Source of the DNA: Paraburkholderia tropica | GTDB taxonomy: Bacteria; Pseudomonadota; Gammaproteobacteria; Burkholderiales; Burkholderiaceae | Direction: 5' to 3' | Assembly (NCBI RefSeq): GCF_914484835.1 | Contig: NZ_CAJZAR010000101.1 | Coordinates: 62,001 to 126,000, forward strand | Length of the DNA: 64,000 nucleotides | Shown: positions 1 to 7,392 of the stretch, one piece after another | How the letters are laid out: each line of letters starts with the position of its first letter | How positions within the stretch are numbered: position 1 is the stretch's first letter | Program-made: the position numbers and the translations under genes | The notes under the pieces: model-generated | The model's database searches: none | What the model saw: only the letters and a program-made list of their open reading frames with translations | Told to the model about the DNA's origin: nothing

Positions 1-369
1 TTCGTCGAGCGCGATGCCCTCGAACAACCGCTTCATATCCTCGACCGAATCGATCGCGACGCCCGCCATTCCAACGTCGTCGGCGATTAATTCGTCATCC
101 GAATCATAGCCGCGATGCGTGGGCAAATCGAAGGCGACGGACAAGCCGCGCGCGCCCTGCTCTATCGCACGCCGATACGCGAGATTCGTCGCGGATGCGT
201 CGGCGTAGCCCGCATATTGGCGGATGGTCCACGGCCGCTGCGTGTACATCGTCGCGTGGATGCCGCGCACGAACGGGAACTCGCCGGGGCGCGCATCGAG
301 CCACGGCACATCGGGCAAATCGGTACGCGTGTAGAGCGGCTTGCGCGGCACGGAAAAGGCGTCGTTCAT
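1..369 (-). CDS. Methylmalonyl-CoA mutase-like protein, N-terminal part (cut by window edge)
   Basis: The first 123 codons are visible and the gene runs off the left edge. The translation holds the large-subunit signature of coenzyme-B12 methylmalonyl-CoA mutases: PGEFPFVRGIHATMY, then RPWTIRQYAGYADASATN, then GLSVAFDLPTHRGYDSDDE and DVGMAGVAIDSVEDMKRLF. The family interconverts succinyl-CoA and methylmalonyl-CoA. The ATG at 369 lies 6 bases after the stop of the upstream LnmK-like gene, so the two are probably co-transcribed. LnmK enzymes use methylmalonyl-CoA, so the neighbour suggests this mutase supplies that substrate (inference). Isobutyryl-CoA or ethylmalonyl-CoA mutase cannot be excluded because the substrate-specificity and B12 regions are outside the window. 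Confidence 0.88.
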   Translation of the reverse strand, partial: MNDAFSVPRKPLYTRTDLPDVPWLDARPGEFPFVRGIHATMYTQRPWTIRQYAGYADASATNLAYRRAIEQGARGLSVAFDLPTHRGYDSDDELIADDVGMAGVAIDSVEDMKRLFEGIALDE

Positions 370-375
370 GCGGTG

Positions 376-1251
376 TCACTCATGCGACCAGCGTTTATGA
401 GTCACGACGTCGGCGATGCGCATACCGTCCGCCGCGCGCGAAATCGCGCACCAGTGCGAAAGCCCCGCGTGATCGGCGTGACGCGCGCCGAACGCGAGCA
501 CGAGTTTGTCGCCGACGTTCGCGTTGCCGTAGAAGGCCATCTCGCGCTCGACGAGCGAAGGCGGCGCGGAATGCTGCGTCGAACGCCAATGCCACTCGGC
601 GCGATCGACCATCGACTGAAAACTCGCGAAGTACAGCAAATGCGCGCCGTTGAAATCGAGCGTCGGACACGGCAAATAATCGACTACGTGCTCGACGGCG
701 TGCGCGGCCCGATCGAGCCGTCCGTGCTGCGTCCATTCGCCCGCACGCAAGCGCTTCGTCTGCTCGATCATGGCTTGCGCCGCAGCAGGCGTTTGCGCTG
801 TCATGAGAGGCAGACGGTCGAACGAAGCCTTGCAGACCGAGCGGTTGTCTCCGCTCGACGCGCGCCGCACGAAGGTCGACAACATCTCAACCTTCGCAAT
901 CGCATTCTCAGTCGTGAACACGCGAAACTCGCTGAAGTGACGCGCGCCCGCAATGCGGCGCACGTCGGCCTCGATCGCGAAGCGCTGGTTCTCGCTCACG
1001 TCTTCCAGCCGCGCCTCGCGCACGCGAATCGCCGTGAACGCGGCGTAGGACTTGCGGCCCTCGTCGTCGTAGAAGTCGGGCGACGCGAGGCGCGCCTGAT
1101 CCGCAATCGCACTCCAGTGCAATTGCCCGCAGGTCCGCAACAGCCATTGCTCGGAGAGCCCGGCAAAAGCCAGCTCGGGCATGCCCGCGAGATAGTGCGT
1201 GCGGCCAGGCACAGGCACCTTCACGGGCGGGACGTCACGCCGCGCGCGCAT
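376..1251 (-). CDS. LnmK-like biosynthetic protein, Pnap_2097 family
   Basis: A 291-residue protein resembling the Pnap_2097/LnmK group of double-hotdog proteins. Recognisable parts are the opening HYLAGMPELAFAGLSEQWLL, a central VFTTENAIAKVEML segment and the later DFNGAHLLYFASFQSMVDRAEW. LnmK from leinamycin biosynthesis is a bifunctional methylmalonyl-CoA acyltransferase/decarboxylase that loads an acyl carrier protein; the function of the Pnap_2097 branch is not established. The ATG at 1251 has GAGG four bases upstream, and it overlaps the end of the flavoprotein gene by 17 bp, so the genes are probably translationally coupled. With the mutase downstream it forms an extension of the Nit1C operon. 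An acyl carrier protein partner would have to lie further left. Confidence 0.75.
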   Translation of the reverse strand: MRARRDVPPVKVPVPGRTHYLAGMPELAFAGLSEQWLLRTCGQLHWSAIADQARLASPDFYDDEGRKSYAAFTAIRVREARLEDVSENQRFAIEADVRRIAGARHFSEFRVFTTENAIAKVEMLSTFVRRASSGDNRSVCKASFDRLPLMTAQTPAAAQAMIEQTKRLRAGEWTQHGRLDRAAHAVEHVVDYLPCPTLDFNGAHLLYFASFQSMVDRAEWHWRSTQHSAPPSLVEREMAFYGNANVGDKLVLAFGARHADHAGLSHWCAISRAADGMRIADVVTHKRWSHE

Positions 1252-2533
1252 CGGGCCTCGCCTGTGCGACGATACGATCGGCCAGATACGCGGCGTCGCG
1301 CGCAATGCCGGAGAAGCGACCCGAGCCCCACGTATGCAGCCACGGCAGGCCGAGGAAATACAGGCCCTCTTGCGCGGTGACGCCGCGCGCGTGGCCCGGA
1401 TAACCGCGTCCGTTAAAGATCGGCAGATCGACCCAGGTGAAGTCCGGACGAAAGCCGATACACCAGACGATGCTGCCGATGCCGCTCGACGCGAGATCGA
1501 GCGCCGTGCGTTCTTCCGCAGGCTCCCACACGGCGCGATAGGACTCGCCCGGCGGCGCATCGATGCCCTTCTGCGCGATGAACTTGTCGATCGACGCGTT
1601 GATGCGGTTATAGGTTTCATCGGCGCTATCGAGATTCGCGCGCAGATTCGGTTTGAAACGCAGCGCGCCATCGACGTAATCGTCGAGCACGCCGTAAAGC
1701 GCCATGCCCTCGCTCGCGAACTTGCGCAGGTCGATATCGCGGCCGCCGTCGCGGCCCGTCACATAGTGATTGGTGTTGTCGCGCACGCCTTCGCGCAACG
1801 GATGTTCTTCCACGGGCATGTCGTAATACTTCATGTCCGCGAGCCAGTCGACCACATCGCGGCCCCGATAAAAGCGTGCGCAACGCGGCGCTTCGCCGAC
1901 CGCGAGCACGACCTTGCGTCCGGCCAGATGCAGATCCTCGGCGATCTGCGCGCCCGACTGCCCCGAGCCGACCACCAGCACCGCGCCTTCGGGCAGCGCG
2001 TCGGCGTTGCGATATTCCGACGACTGGATCTGCACGATCGACGACGGCAAACGCTCGGCCATGCGCGGCACAATGGGCGTGTGATAACCGCCCGCAGCCA
2101 CCACGACCTGATCGGCGCTCAGCGTGCCCGCGCTCGTCTGCACGACGAAGCCGCCCTGCGCCCGCCGCGTCACGCGCGTGACGGCCACGCCTTCGCGCAC
2201 CGGCGCATCGACGTGCTGCACGAAGCCGTCGAGCCACGTAATGATCTCGTCCTTCTTCATGAAGCCATGCGGATCGTCACCGCGATACGGATAATCGGGC
2301 AGCGCGCATTGCCAGTTCGGCGTGACAAGACAGAACGCGTCCCAACGCTGCTCGCGCCAGGTATGCGTGACCGTGTGCTTTTCGAGCACGACATGGTCGA
2401 TGCCGTACTGCTTGAGGCCATAGCTCATCGACAGACCGGCTTGGCCGCCGCCGACGATAACGACGCTGACATGTTCGTCGCGAATGGGCGTCGACGTAGG
2501 CGCGGTTGTGGCCGCGTGCGTCTCGGTAGACAT
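1235..2533 (-). CDS. Nit1C flavin-dependent oxidoreductase, MSMEG_0569 family
   Basis: A 432-residue FAD/NAD(P)H flavoprotein monooxygenase-type enzyme. The FAD-binding Rossmann motif is VVIVGGGQAGLSMSYGLKQ near residue 22. A second nucleotide-binding motif, VLVVGSGQSGAQIAEDL, sits mid-protein and a TWGSGRF stretch is near the C-terminus. This is the MSMEG_0569 member of the conserved Nit1C cluster, whose products are linked to growth on cyanide as nitrogen source in pseudomonads; the exact reaction is unknown. The start at 2533 has AAGGAG seven bases upstream and gives MSTETHAATT. The gene lies 20 bp after the MSMEG_0570 gene and overlaps the LnmK-like gene by 17 bp, consistent with one operon. 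Confidence 0.9.
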   Translation of the reverse strand: MSTETHAATTAPTSTPIRDEHVSVVIVGGGQAGLSMSYGLKQYGIDHVVLEKHTVTHTWREQRWDAFCLVTPNWQCALPDYPYRGDDPHGFMKKDEIITWLDGFVQHVDAPVREGVAVTRVTRRAQGGFVVQTSAGTLSADQVVVAAGGYHTPIVPRMAERLPSSIVQIQSSEYRNADALPEGAVLVVGSGQSGAQIAEDLHLAGRKVVLAVGEAPRCARFYRGRDVVDWLADMKYYDMPVEEHPLREGVRDNTNHYVTGRDGGRDIDLRKFASEGMALYGVLDDYVDGALRFKPNLRANLDSADETYNRINASIDKFIAQKGIDAPPGESYRAVWEPAEERTALDLASSGIGSIVWCIGFRPDFTWVDLPIFNGRGYPGHARGVTAQEGLYFLGLPWLHTWGSGRFSGIARDAAYLADRIVAQARPDARAA

Positions 2534-2553
2534 GCGTTTCTCCTTGTGAAGTT

Positions 2554-2835
2554 TCAGTCGATGCGCACGACAGTGACGACCTGGGCGTCCTGCGCGCGAA
2601 AGGGTTCGGCGCGGCGTTCGAGCGCCGCCCATTGATCCATCGCCGACGAGCATGCGTAGCCGAATTTCTCGCGCACGCGGTCCGAGGCCGCCGCGAGCCC
2701 GTCGCGCGCGCGCGCCAGAAAGACGTCGAGCGGATAGTCGCCGGGGCGCAGGTAATCGCGCACGATGGTCGAGGGCGAATAGCAGCGTTCTTCCTCGCCG
2801 TCGGGCCAGCGCACCACGAAATGCGTTACGGGCAT
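2554..2835 (-). CDS. MSMEG_0570 family Nit1C protein
   Basis: A 93-residue small protein beginning MPVTHFVVRWPDGEEERCYSP and ending TVVRID. Size, the opening VRWPDG.E..CYSPS pattern and position match the MSMEG_0570 family, a constant member of the Nit1C cluster with no assigned biochemical role. The start at 2835 is supported by AGGAG seven bases upstream; longer upstream reading frame has no similar support. It lies 28 bp after the AIR-synthase-like gene and 20 bp before the flavoprotein gene. Its one conserved-looking cysteine is in ERCYSPS. Confidence in the family is high; function is unknown. Confidence 0.9.
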   Translation of the reverse strand: MPVTHFVVRWPDGEEERCYSPSTIVRDYLRPGDYPLDVFLARARDGLAAASDRVREKFGYACSSAMDQWAALERRAEPFRAQDAQVVTVVRID

Positions 2836-2863
2836 GGGGTTCTCCTGATGTTCAAGCACGCGT

Positions 2864-3892
2864 TTAAACGCGCGGCGTATCCCACGCGCGGGTCGCGCGG
2901 CGGTCGGCGGGAACGATGAATGCGCCTTCGTCGAGCCGCCATGCCGTACGGGTTTCGCCGCGCCATTGCAGATCGATCGTGGGTTCGGCGTGCACCTCGC
3001 CGATGGTTTCGCAGGCGATGCCGCGCGCGTCGAAACACGCGCGTACCGCATCGACGTTATGCGGCGCGACGCTCAGCAAATAGCCAAAGCTCGGAAAGAC
3101 CTGCATCCAGCGAGAGAGCACAACATCAGCCGGACGCGGCACCGCGTCGAGATCGATACGCACGCCCACTTGCGAGCACTCCGCGAGCATCATCGCCGTG
3201 CCCGCAATGCCGGCCATGCTGATGTCCTTGGCCGCTTCACACAACCCTGCCTCGGCGATCTGCGCCAGCACCGCGAGGTCGTCGCGAATGCGTTCGGCGG
3301 GCGCTTCCGTGGCCGCATTCCAGTACGGATACGGCTCCACGAACGCGCCGCGCAGATCGACCGCCATCATCAACCGGTCGCCCGCGCGCGCCGCGAAGCT
3401 GGAAAGCAGACGCTTCGCTTTACCCACGATCGCAACGGCAAGCTGCGTGCGTTCGCTGCGCGCGTTGCTATGGCCGCCGACGATCGGCACGCCGAGTTGC
3501 CGCGCCGCCGCTGCCATGCCTTCGAGCACCGGCGTCGCGCTCGCGAGGCCGTCGCTCCAGATCACGTCGACGACCGCGAGCGGACGGCCGCCCATCGCGC
3601 ACACATCGCTGACGTTGACGAGCACCGAGCAATAGCCCGCGAACCACGGCATCGCGTCGATCAGATCGCTCACCATGCCTTCGGCCGCGAACAGCAGATA
3701 GCCGTCGCAATCGGGCAGCGCGGCGCAGTCGTCGCCCGCGCCCATCACGGCGGAGCTATCGGTATCATCAGCGCCAGCGAACGCCGCGAGCACGGGCGCG
3801 ATATCGGTCTTGTGCGCGACACCCCGGCTCGCGCGCACGCTCGCGACGAGGTCGTCGAGCGTCGTTGTGTCGAGCGTCGTGTTATCGGCCAT
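2864..3892 (-). CDS. AIR synthase-like protein, sll0787 family (Nit1C)
   Basis: A 342-residue member of the PurM/AIR-synthase/selenophosphate-synthetase ATP-binding superfamily. The N-terminal half contains AVMGAGDDCAALPDCDGYLLFAAEGM, typical of the metal/ATP site, followed by NVSDVCAMGGRPLAVVD. The C-terminal half has the DISMAGIAGTAMMLAECS segment. It is the sll0787-type component of Nit1C and probably phosphorylates or activates an unknown intermediate with ATP. The start ATG at 3892 overlaps the GNAT stop codon by one base (TGATG), a translational-coupling arrangement. It is not a purine-biosynthesis PurM, given length, cluster and sequence. Confidence 0.88.
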   Translation of the reverse strand: MADNTTLDTTTLDDLVASVRASRGVAHKTDIAPVLAAFAGADDTDSSAVMGAGDDCAALPDCDGYLLFAAEGMVSDLIDAMPWFAGYCSVLVNVSDVCAMGGRPLAVVDVIWSDGLASATPVLEGMAAAARQLGVPIVGGHSNARSERTQLAVAIVGKAKRLLSSFAARAGDRLMMAVDLRGAFVEPYPYWNAATEAPAERIRDDLAVLAQIAEAGLCEAAKDISMAGIAGTAMMLAECSQVGVRIDLDAVPRPADVVLSRWMQVFPSFGYLLSVAPHNVDAVRACFDARGIACETIGEVHAEPTIDLQWRGETRTAWRLDEGAFIVPADRRATRAWDTPRV

Positions 3893-4419
3893 CACGCGGC
3901 CCTCCGCTGATCGACCACGAAGCCGAGATAGGGCGTCGCACACGGCGGATACTGCGCGAGGTCGGCCTGCATGCGGTGATGCTCGCGCCCGAACAGCATC
4001 GTGACGTCGAGCGTGCGCCAATGCAGGCGACGAAACAACGGCGCGTTCTGCGCCTGCACGTGCGCGAGAAACGTCTCGCAGCCGAGCGCATGCGCGCTGC
4101 TGACCGCAAGCCGGATCAAGGTCGCGCCGATGCGGCCGTGTCGGCGGAAAGCTTCGCTCACGGCGAGCCGCGAGCCATACCATGTCGTGCCGCAATCGGC
4201 CTCGTCGCGCCGATGAATGCGCACGGTGCCCACCACGCGCGCGTCGCAAACAGCCACCAGCAATTGCGCATGTGTGTCGATGGCATCGAGATCGTCATGC
4301 TCGAACAGGCCTTGCTCGGTGCAGAACACCTCGCGCCGCAACGCGTAAGCGCCTTCGATCTCCCAGCGTTCGCGCGCCCAGCGCACCACGATTTCCGAAC
4401 TCGAATCGATGTCGCTCAT
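3892..4419 (-). CDS. GNAT N-acetyltransferase, MSMEG_0567/Sll0786 family (Nit1C)
   Basis: A 175-residue acetyltransferase-like protein. Features are YALRREVFCTEQGLF near the N-terminus (substrate-loop motif of this GNAT group), VGTVRIHRRDE (core beta strands) and SRLAVSEAFRRHGRIGATLI, corresponding to the acetyl-CoA pyrophosphate loop. The start at 4419 overlaps the radical SAM stop by 4 bp (ATGA). In some other organisms this domain is fused to the AIR-synthase-like protein; here they are separate but coupled by a one-base overlap. The acceptor molecule is unknown. Confidence 0.88.
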   Translation of the reverse strand: MSDIDSSSEIVVRWARERWEIEGAYALRREVFCTEQGLFEHDDLDAIDTHAQLLVAVCDARVVGTVRIHRRDEADCGTTWYGSRLAVSEAFRRHGRIGATLIRLAVSSAHALGCETFLAHVQAQNAPLFRRLHWRTLDVTMLFGREHHRMQADLAQYPPCATPYLGFVVDQRRAA

Positions 4420-5537
4420 GCCGCCACCTTTTCGAACGACGACAACGACGAGCACGCGCCGCACTTGCCGCAACCGGCCTTGATCTCGTCGGCGCGCAAA
4501 CCGGCTTCACGCACCATCGCGCCGAGCGGCGCGAGAATCGCGCGCATGAATTCGGGCGTGGGCGGCGCGTGGTCTTCGAGCGGCGTGCCCGAAATCGGCA
4601 CGAACGGCACCACGAACGGATAGACGCCGAGCGCGACGAGGCGCTGCGCCGTGTCGAGAATCAGCTCCGGCGTGTCGCCGAGGCCAGCGAGAATATAGGT
4701 GCTCACCTGGCCGCGTCCGAACACCTTCACCGCCGCCTCGAACGCCGTCATGTAGCGGCTCACCGGCACCGTCGCCTTGCCCGGCATGATGCGTTCGCGC
4801 AGCGCGTCGCCGAGCACCTCGAGATGCATGCCGAGCGCGTCGATACCCGACTCGCGCATGCGCGCGAACCACGCGTCGTCGTCGGGCGGCTCGCACTGCG
4901 CCTGGATCGGCAGATCGACGGCGCGCCGGATCGCACGCGCGCTATCGCACAGCACGGCCGCGCCGCGATCGGGCGTGGACGGCGTGCCGGTCGTCAGCAC
5001 CATATGCTTGACCTTGTCGAGCAGCACAGCCGCGCGCGCGACTTCCGCCAGTTGCTCGGGCGTCTTGTGCGCGACCGTGCGGCCCGCCGCCAGCGACTGC
5101 CCGATCGCGCAAAACTTGCACGCCTTCTTGCGGCTCTCGTAGCGAATGCAGGTTTGCAGCACCGTGGTCGCGAGCACGTCGGTGCCGTGCAGCGTCGCGA
5201 TGTGCGAGTACGGCACGCCGTCGAGCGTTTGCAGCTTGTAGAAGCGCGGCGTCTTCGCGAACGCGATCTGCGCCACCGGAATGGTGCCGCGCGCGAGCAC
5301 GCTGACGCCATTCGCATCGGGCGCCTCGGCCACGAACGCCGACTGATGCGCGCCGTGCGTATGCACCGGCACCATCAGCGTGACGCCGTCGATCACCACG
5401 GCTTTGTGATCGGACGGCCCCGCGCCGCCGCGACGCGAGAGCCCGACGGCGTCCGGCGTGGCGAGCCGCAGGCCGCTCGACTGCAACTCAGTCAACAGTT
5501 GCAGTTTCGATTCCGGCAGATTGACGCTGGCATTCAT
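4416..5537 (-). CDS. Radical SAM protein, MSMEG_0568 family (Nit1C)
   Basis: A 373-residue radical SAM enzyme. The iron-sulfur motif is C130, C140 and C143 (CIRYESRKKACKFC), a C-x9-C-x2-C spacing that differs from the classical C-x3-C-x2-C but is what this family shows. A further cysteine group, GCGKCGACSS, sits about 20 residues from the C-terminus and could hold a second cluster. The chosen ATG at 5537 has GGAG eight bases upstream. A GTG three codons earlier is possible. The start lies 50 bp inside the nitrilase reading frame, an unusually long overlap. It is the least understood but invariant enzyme of Nit1C. Confidence 0.9.
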   Translation of the reverse strand: MNASVNLPESKLQLLTELQSSGLRLATPDAVGLSRRGGAGPSDHKAVVIDGVTLMVPVHTHGAHQSAFVAEAPDANGVSVLARGTIPVAQIAFAKTPRFYKLQTLDGVPYSHIATLHGTDVLATTVLQTCIRYESRKKACKFCAIGQSLAAGRTVAHKTPEQLAEVARAAVLLDKVKHMVLTTGTPSTPDRGAAVLCDSARAIRRAVDLPIQAQCEPPDDDAWFARMRESGIDALGMHLEVLGDALRERIMPGKATVPVSRYMTAFEAAVKVFGRGQVSTYILAGLGDTPELILDTAQRLVALGVYPFVVPFVPISGTPLEDHAPPTPEFMRAILAPLGAMVREAGLRADEIKAGCGKCGACSSLSSFEKVAA

Positions 5538-6513
5538 GCTGAACACTCCATGAAGGGGCGACGCCCGCTTCGTCGAAAGAGACCACAGGCGTGGCGGGCC
5601 GCTCGTTGATCGCGAGACTGAGGAGTTCGGGGCGCGCGTAGTGGCCCACCGAATCCATCATGCGTTTGCGTTTGGTGATGAGCGCCATGTCGAGATCGGC
5701 GATCACCATGCCTTCTCCTTCGCGCAGCGGCGCGGCGAGATGCTGCCCTTCGGGCGAAACGATCGCGGCATTGCAGCCGCCGCGCAGCGCTTTTTGCAGC
5801 TTGGGATCGGGCGTGATCGATTCGATCTGCGCGTCAGTCAGCCACCCCGTTGCGTTCACGACGAAGCAGCCCGATTCGAGCGCGTGATGGCGAATCGTCA
5901 CTTCGATCTGCTCGGCGAAGATCGGACCGACGAGCGAGCCGGGAAACTGGCTGCAATGAATCTCTTCGTGCTGCGTCATGAGCGCGTAACGCGCGAGCGG
6001 GTTGTAGTGCTCCCAGCACGCGAGCGCGCCGACGCGGCCCACCGCTGTCTGCGCGACCTTGAGACCGGCGGCGTCGCCCTGCCCCCAGATCATGCGTTCA
6101 TGAAACGTCGGCGTGAGCTTGCGGCGCTTCACCTTCAACTGGCCGTCCGCGTCGAAGATCAGTTGCGTGTTGTAGAGACTGCCGTGATCGCGCTCGTTCA
6201 CGCCGAGCACGATCACCATGCCGTGCTCGCGCGCCAGCGCGGCCACGGCATCGGTCACGGGGCCGGGTATCGTCACCGCTTCTTCGTAGAGCCGCAGATG
6301 TTCCGCGCCCGATTGCACCGGCGGCAGCACGAACGAGAAGTACGGGTAGTACGGCAGAAAGGTTTCGGGAAACACCGCGAGCTGCACGCCCTGACGCGCG
6401 GCTTCGACGATGGCGTCGCACACGCGCGCGAGCGTGCCGGCGCCCGAGGTGAGATCCGGCGCGATCTGCACCGCGGCGGCGCGCACAATGCGCTTCGAAG
6501 ATGGAGTCGACAT
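5488..6513 (-). CDS. Nit6803-type nitrilase (Nit1C)
   Basis: A 341-residue carbon-nitrogen hydrolase. The catalytic Glu-Lys-Cys triad is visible as E50 (FPETF), K132 (RRKLTPT) and C166 (LACWEHYNP). Length and the LPYYPYFSF motif after E50 are typical of the Nit6803 branch, aliphatic/aromatic nitrilases that turn nitriles into acids and ammonia. It is the name-giving enzyme of the Nit1C cluster. In cyanide-assimilating pseudomonads the homologous cluster acts on nitriles formed around cyanide. The start at 6513 has only a weak ribosome site and lies 18 bp after the MSMEG_0572 gene. Its end overlaps the radical SAM start by 50 bp. Confidence 0.95.
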   Translation of the reverse strand: MSTPSSKRIVRAAAVQIAPDLTSGAGTLARVCDAIVEAARQGVQLAVFPETFLPYYPYFSFVLPPVQSGAEHLRLYEEAVTIPGPVTDAVAALAREHGMVIVLGVNERDHGSLYNTQLIFDADGQLKVKRRKLTPTFHERMIWGQGDAAGLKVAQTAVGRVGALACWEHYNPLARYALMTQHEEIHCSQFPGSLVGPIFAEQIEVTIRHHALESGCFVVNATGWLTDAQIESITPDPKLQKALRGGCNAAIVSPEGQHLAAPLREGEGMVIADLDMALITKRKRMMDSVGHYARPELLSLAINERPATPVVSFDEAGVAPSWSVQHECQRQSAGIETATVD

Positions 6514-6531
6514 GGCGATACCCGTGCGTGC

Positions 6532-7014
6532 TCAAACAGTCCAGGTATCGATCACGAGCGCGTTCGACTTGCGATGCAGCAGCTTCAGATCGAGCACGTC
6601 GAGCGGATTGATCGGGCGCACGCCTTCGATCAGCGCCTTCTCGGTCTGACCGTAGAGCGCCTGCAACGCGAAGCGGCACGCGTAGACCTTGCCGCCTTCG
6701 GCCATGAATTTCATCAACTGGTTATTGAAGTTCAGATGACCCGGAAACGCTTCGGCGCCGAGCGTCGGAAAGCCACGCTGGACGCCGAGCATCACGCCGG
6801 GGCCGTACAGCAGGATCGACGTTTCGAAGCCCTTGCGTTGCAGACGCGTGGCCTGCAGCATGTTCACGAAGCCGATCGAGCCTTCGAAGGCAACGGTATG
6901 GAACGTGACGAGCGCTTTCTCGCCGGGTTCGGCTTTGACGTCCTCGAACACTTTCTCTTCGTAATCGACGAGAAAGTCGCCGGTCTTGTGGGCGGGCGTG
7001 TTGATGGCGGGCAT
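6532..7014 (-). CDS. MSMEG_0572/Sll0783 family nitrogen starvation response protein
   Basis: A 160-residue protein that opens the Nit1C operon. It contains SIGFVNMLQATRLQRKGFET and KVYACRFALQALYG, a DsrE/DsrF-like fold pattern with a single conserved-looking cysteine. The Synechocystis homologue Sll0783 is induced by nitrogen starvation and is needed for polyhydroxybutyrate accumulation. The start at 7014 (MPAINTPAHK) has GGAG seven bases upstream. A candidate sigma-54 promoter lies about 60 bases further upstream, which fits nitrogen control. Confidence 0.9.
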   Translation of the reverse strand: MPAINTPAHKTGDFLVDYEEKVFEDVKAEPGEKALVTFHTVAFEGSIGFVNMLQATRLQRKGFETSILLYGPGVMLGVQRGFPTLGAEAFPGHLNFNNQLMKFMAEGGKVYACRFALQALYGQTEKALIEGVRPINPLDVLDLKLLHRKSNALVIDTWTV

Positions 7015-7074
7015 TGCGTGACTCCGTTCAATGATTGAGGACTGGTCCGACCGGTGGCCGGCGTCTCTCATTTC

Positions 7075-7089
7075 GCAACGGCTATGCCA
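7075..7089 (-). promoter_or_regulatory. Candidate sigma-54 promoter of the Nit1C operon
   Basis: On the minus strand the sequence reads TGGCATAGCCGTTGC, with GG and GC separated by exactly 10 bases. This matches the -24/-12 layout TGGCAC-N5-TTGC at all but one or two consensus positions. Transcription would begin near 7064, about 50 bases before the MSMEG_0572 start. Sigma-54 control of nitrogen-scavenging operons is well established; the identity of the enhancer-binding activator here is unknown. Confidence 0.6.
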
Positions 7090-7336
7090 TCAAACAGCGC
7101 GTGTCATGCGATCAATTTCCAATCATTGCCGCCTGTCGCGAATGATCCACGCGAATTTTTCTGCGCGCCTGGCGCGCGAAGGCGGGCACGGAATCGGCGG
7201 GACGATTCGCGTCATGCGATGCCCGCCCGCGCATGGGGCAGAGAATCATCGAATCGGTGCCTGCATGCATCAAATCGGATCATTCAATGCAATCACGCAC
7301 GATCAATTGATTTATTTTTCGGCGTGCATCGTCACT

Positions 7337-7356
7337 AGAATGAAGAGGCTCATTCT
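7337..7356. promoter_or_regulatory. Inverted repeat, candidate MocR operator
   Basis: Perfect 7-bp arms AGAATGA and TCATTCT are separated by 6 bases. The site ends 36 bp before the MocR start at 7393 and lies in the divergent region shared with the Nit1C operon. Position suggests autoregulation by the MocR protein, and possibly control of Nit1C; no binding evidence exists. Confidence 0.45.
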
Positions 7357-7392
7357 CCACGCAATTCTTTACGCGATTGCTCGCGCACGTCC

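Noticed and set aside
115..2635. Long plus-strand open frames over the Nit1C flavoprotein and LnmK-like genes.
   Set aside because: Composition is Arg/His-rich and no family is recognisable; the minus-strand products match known families with good ribosome sites.
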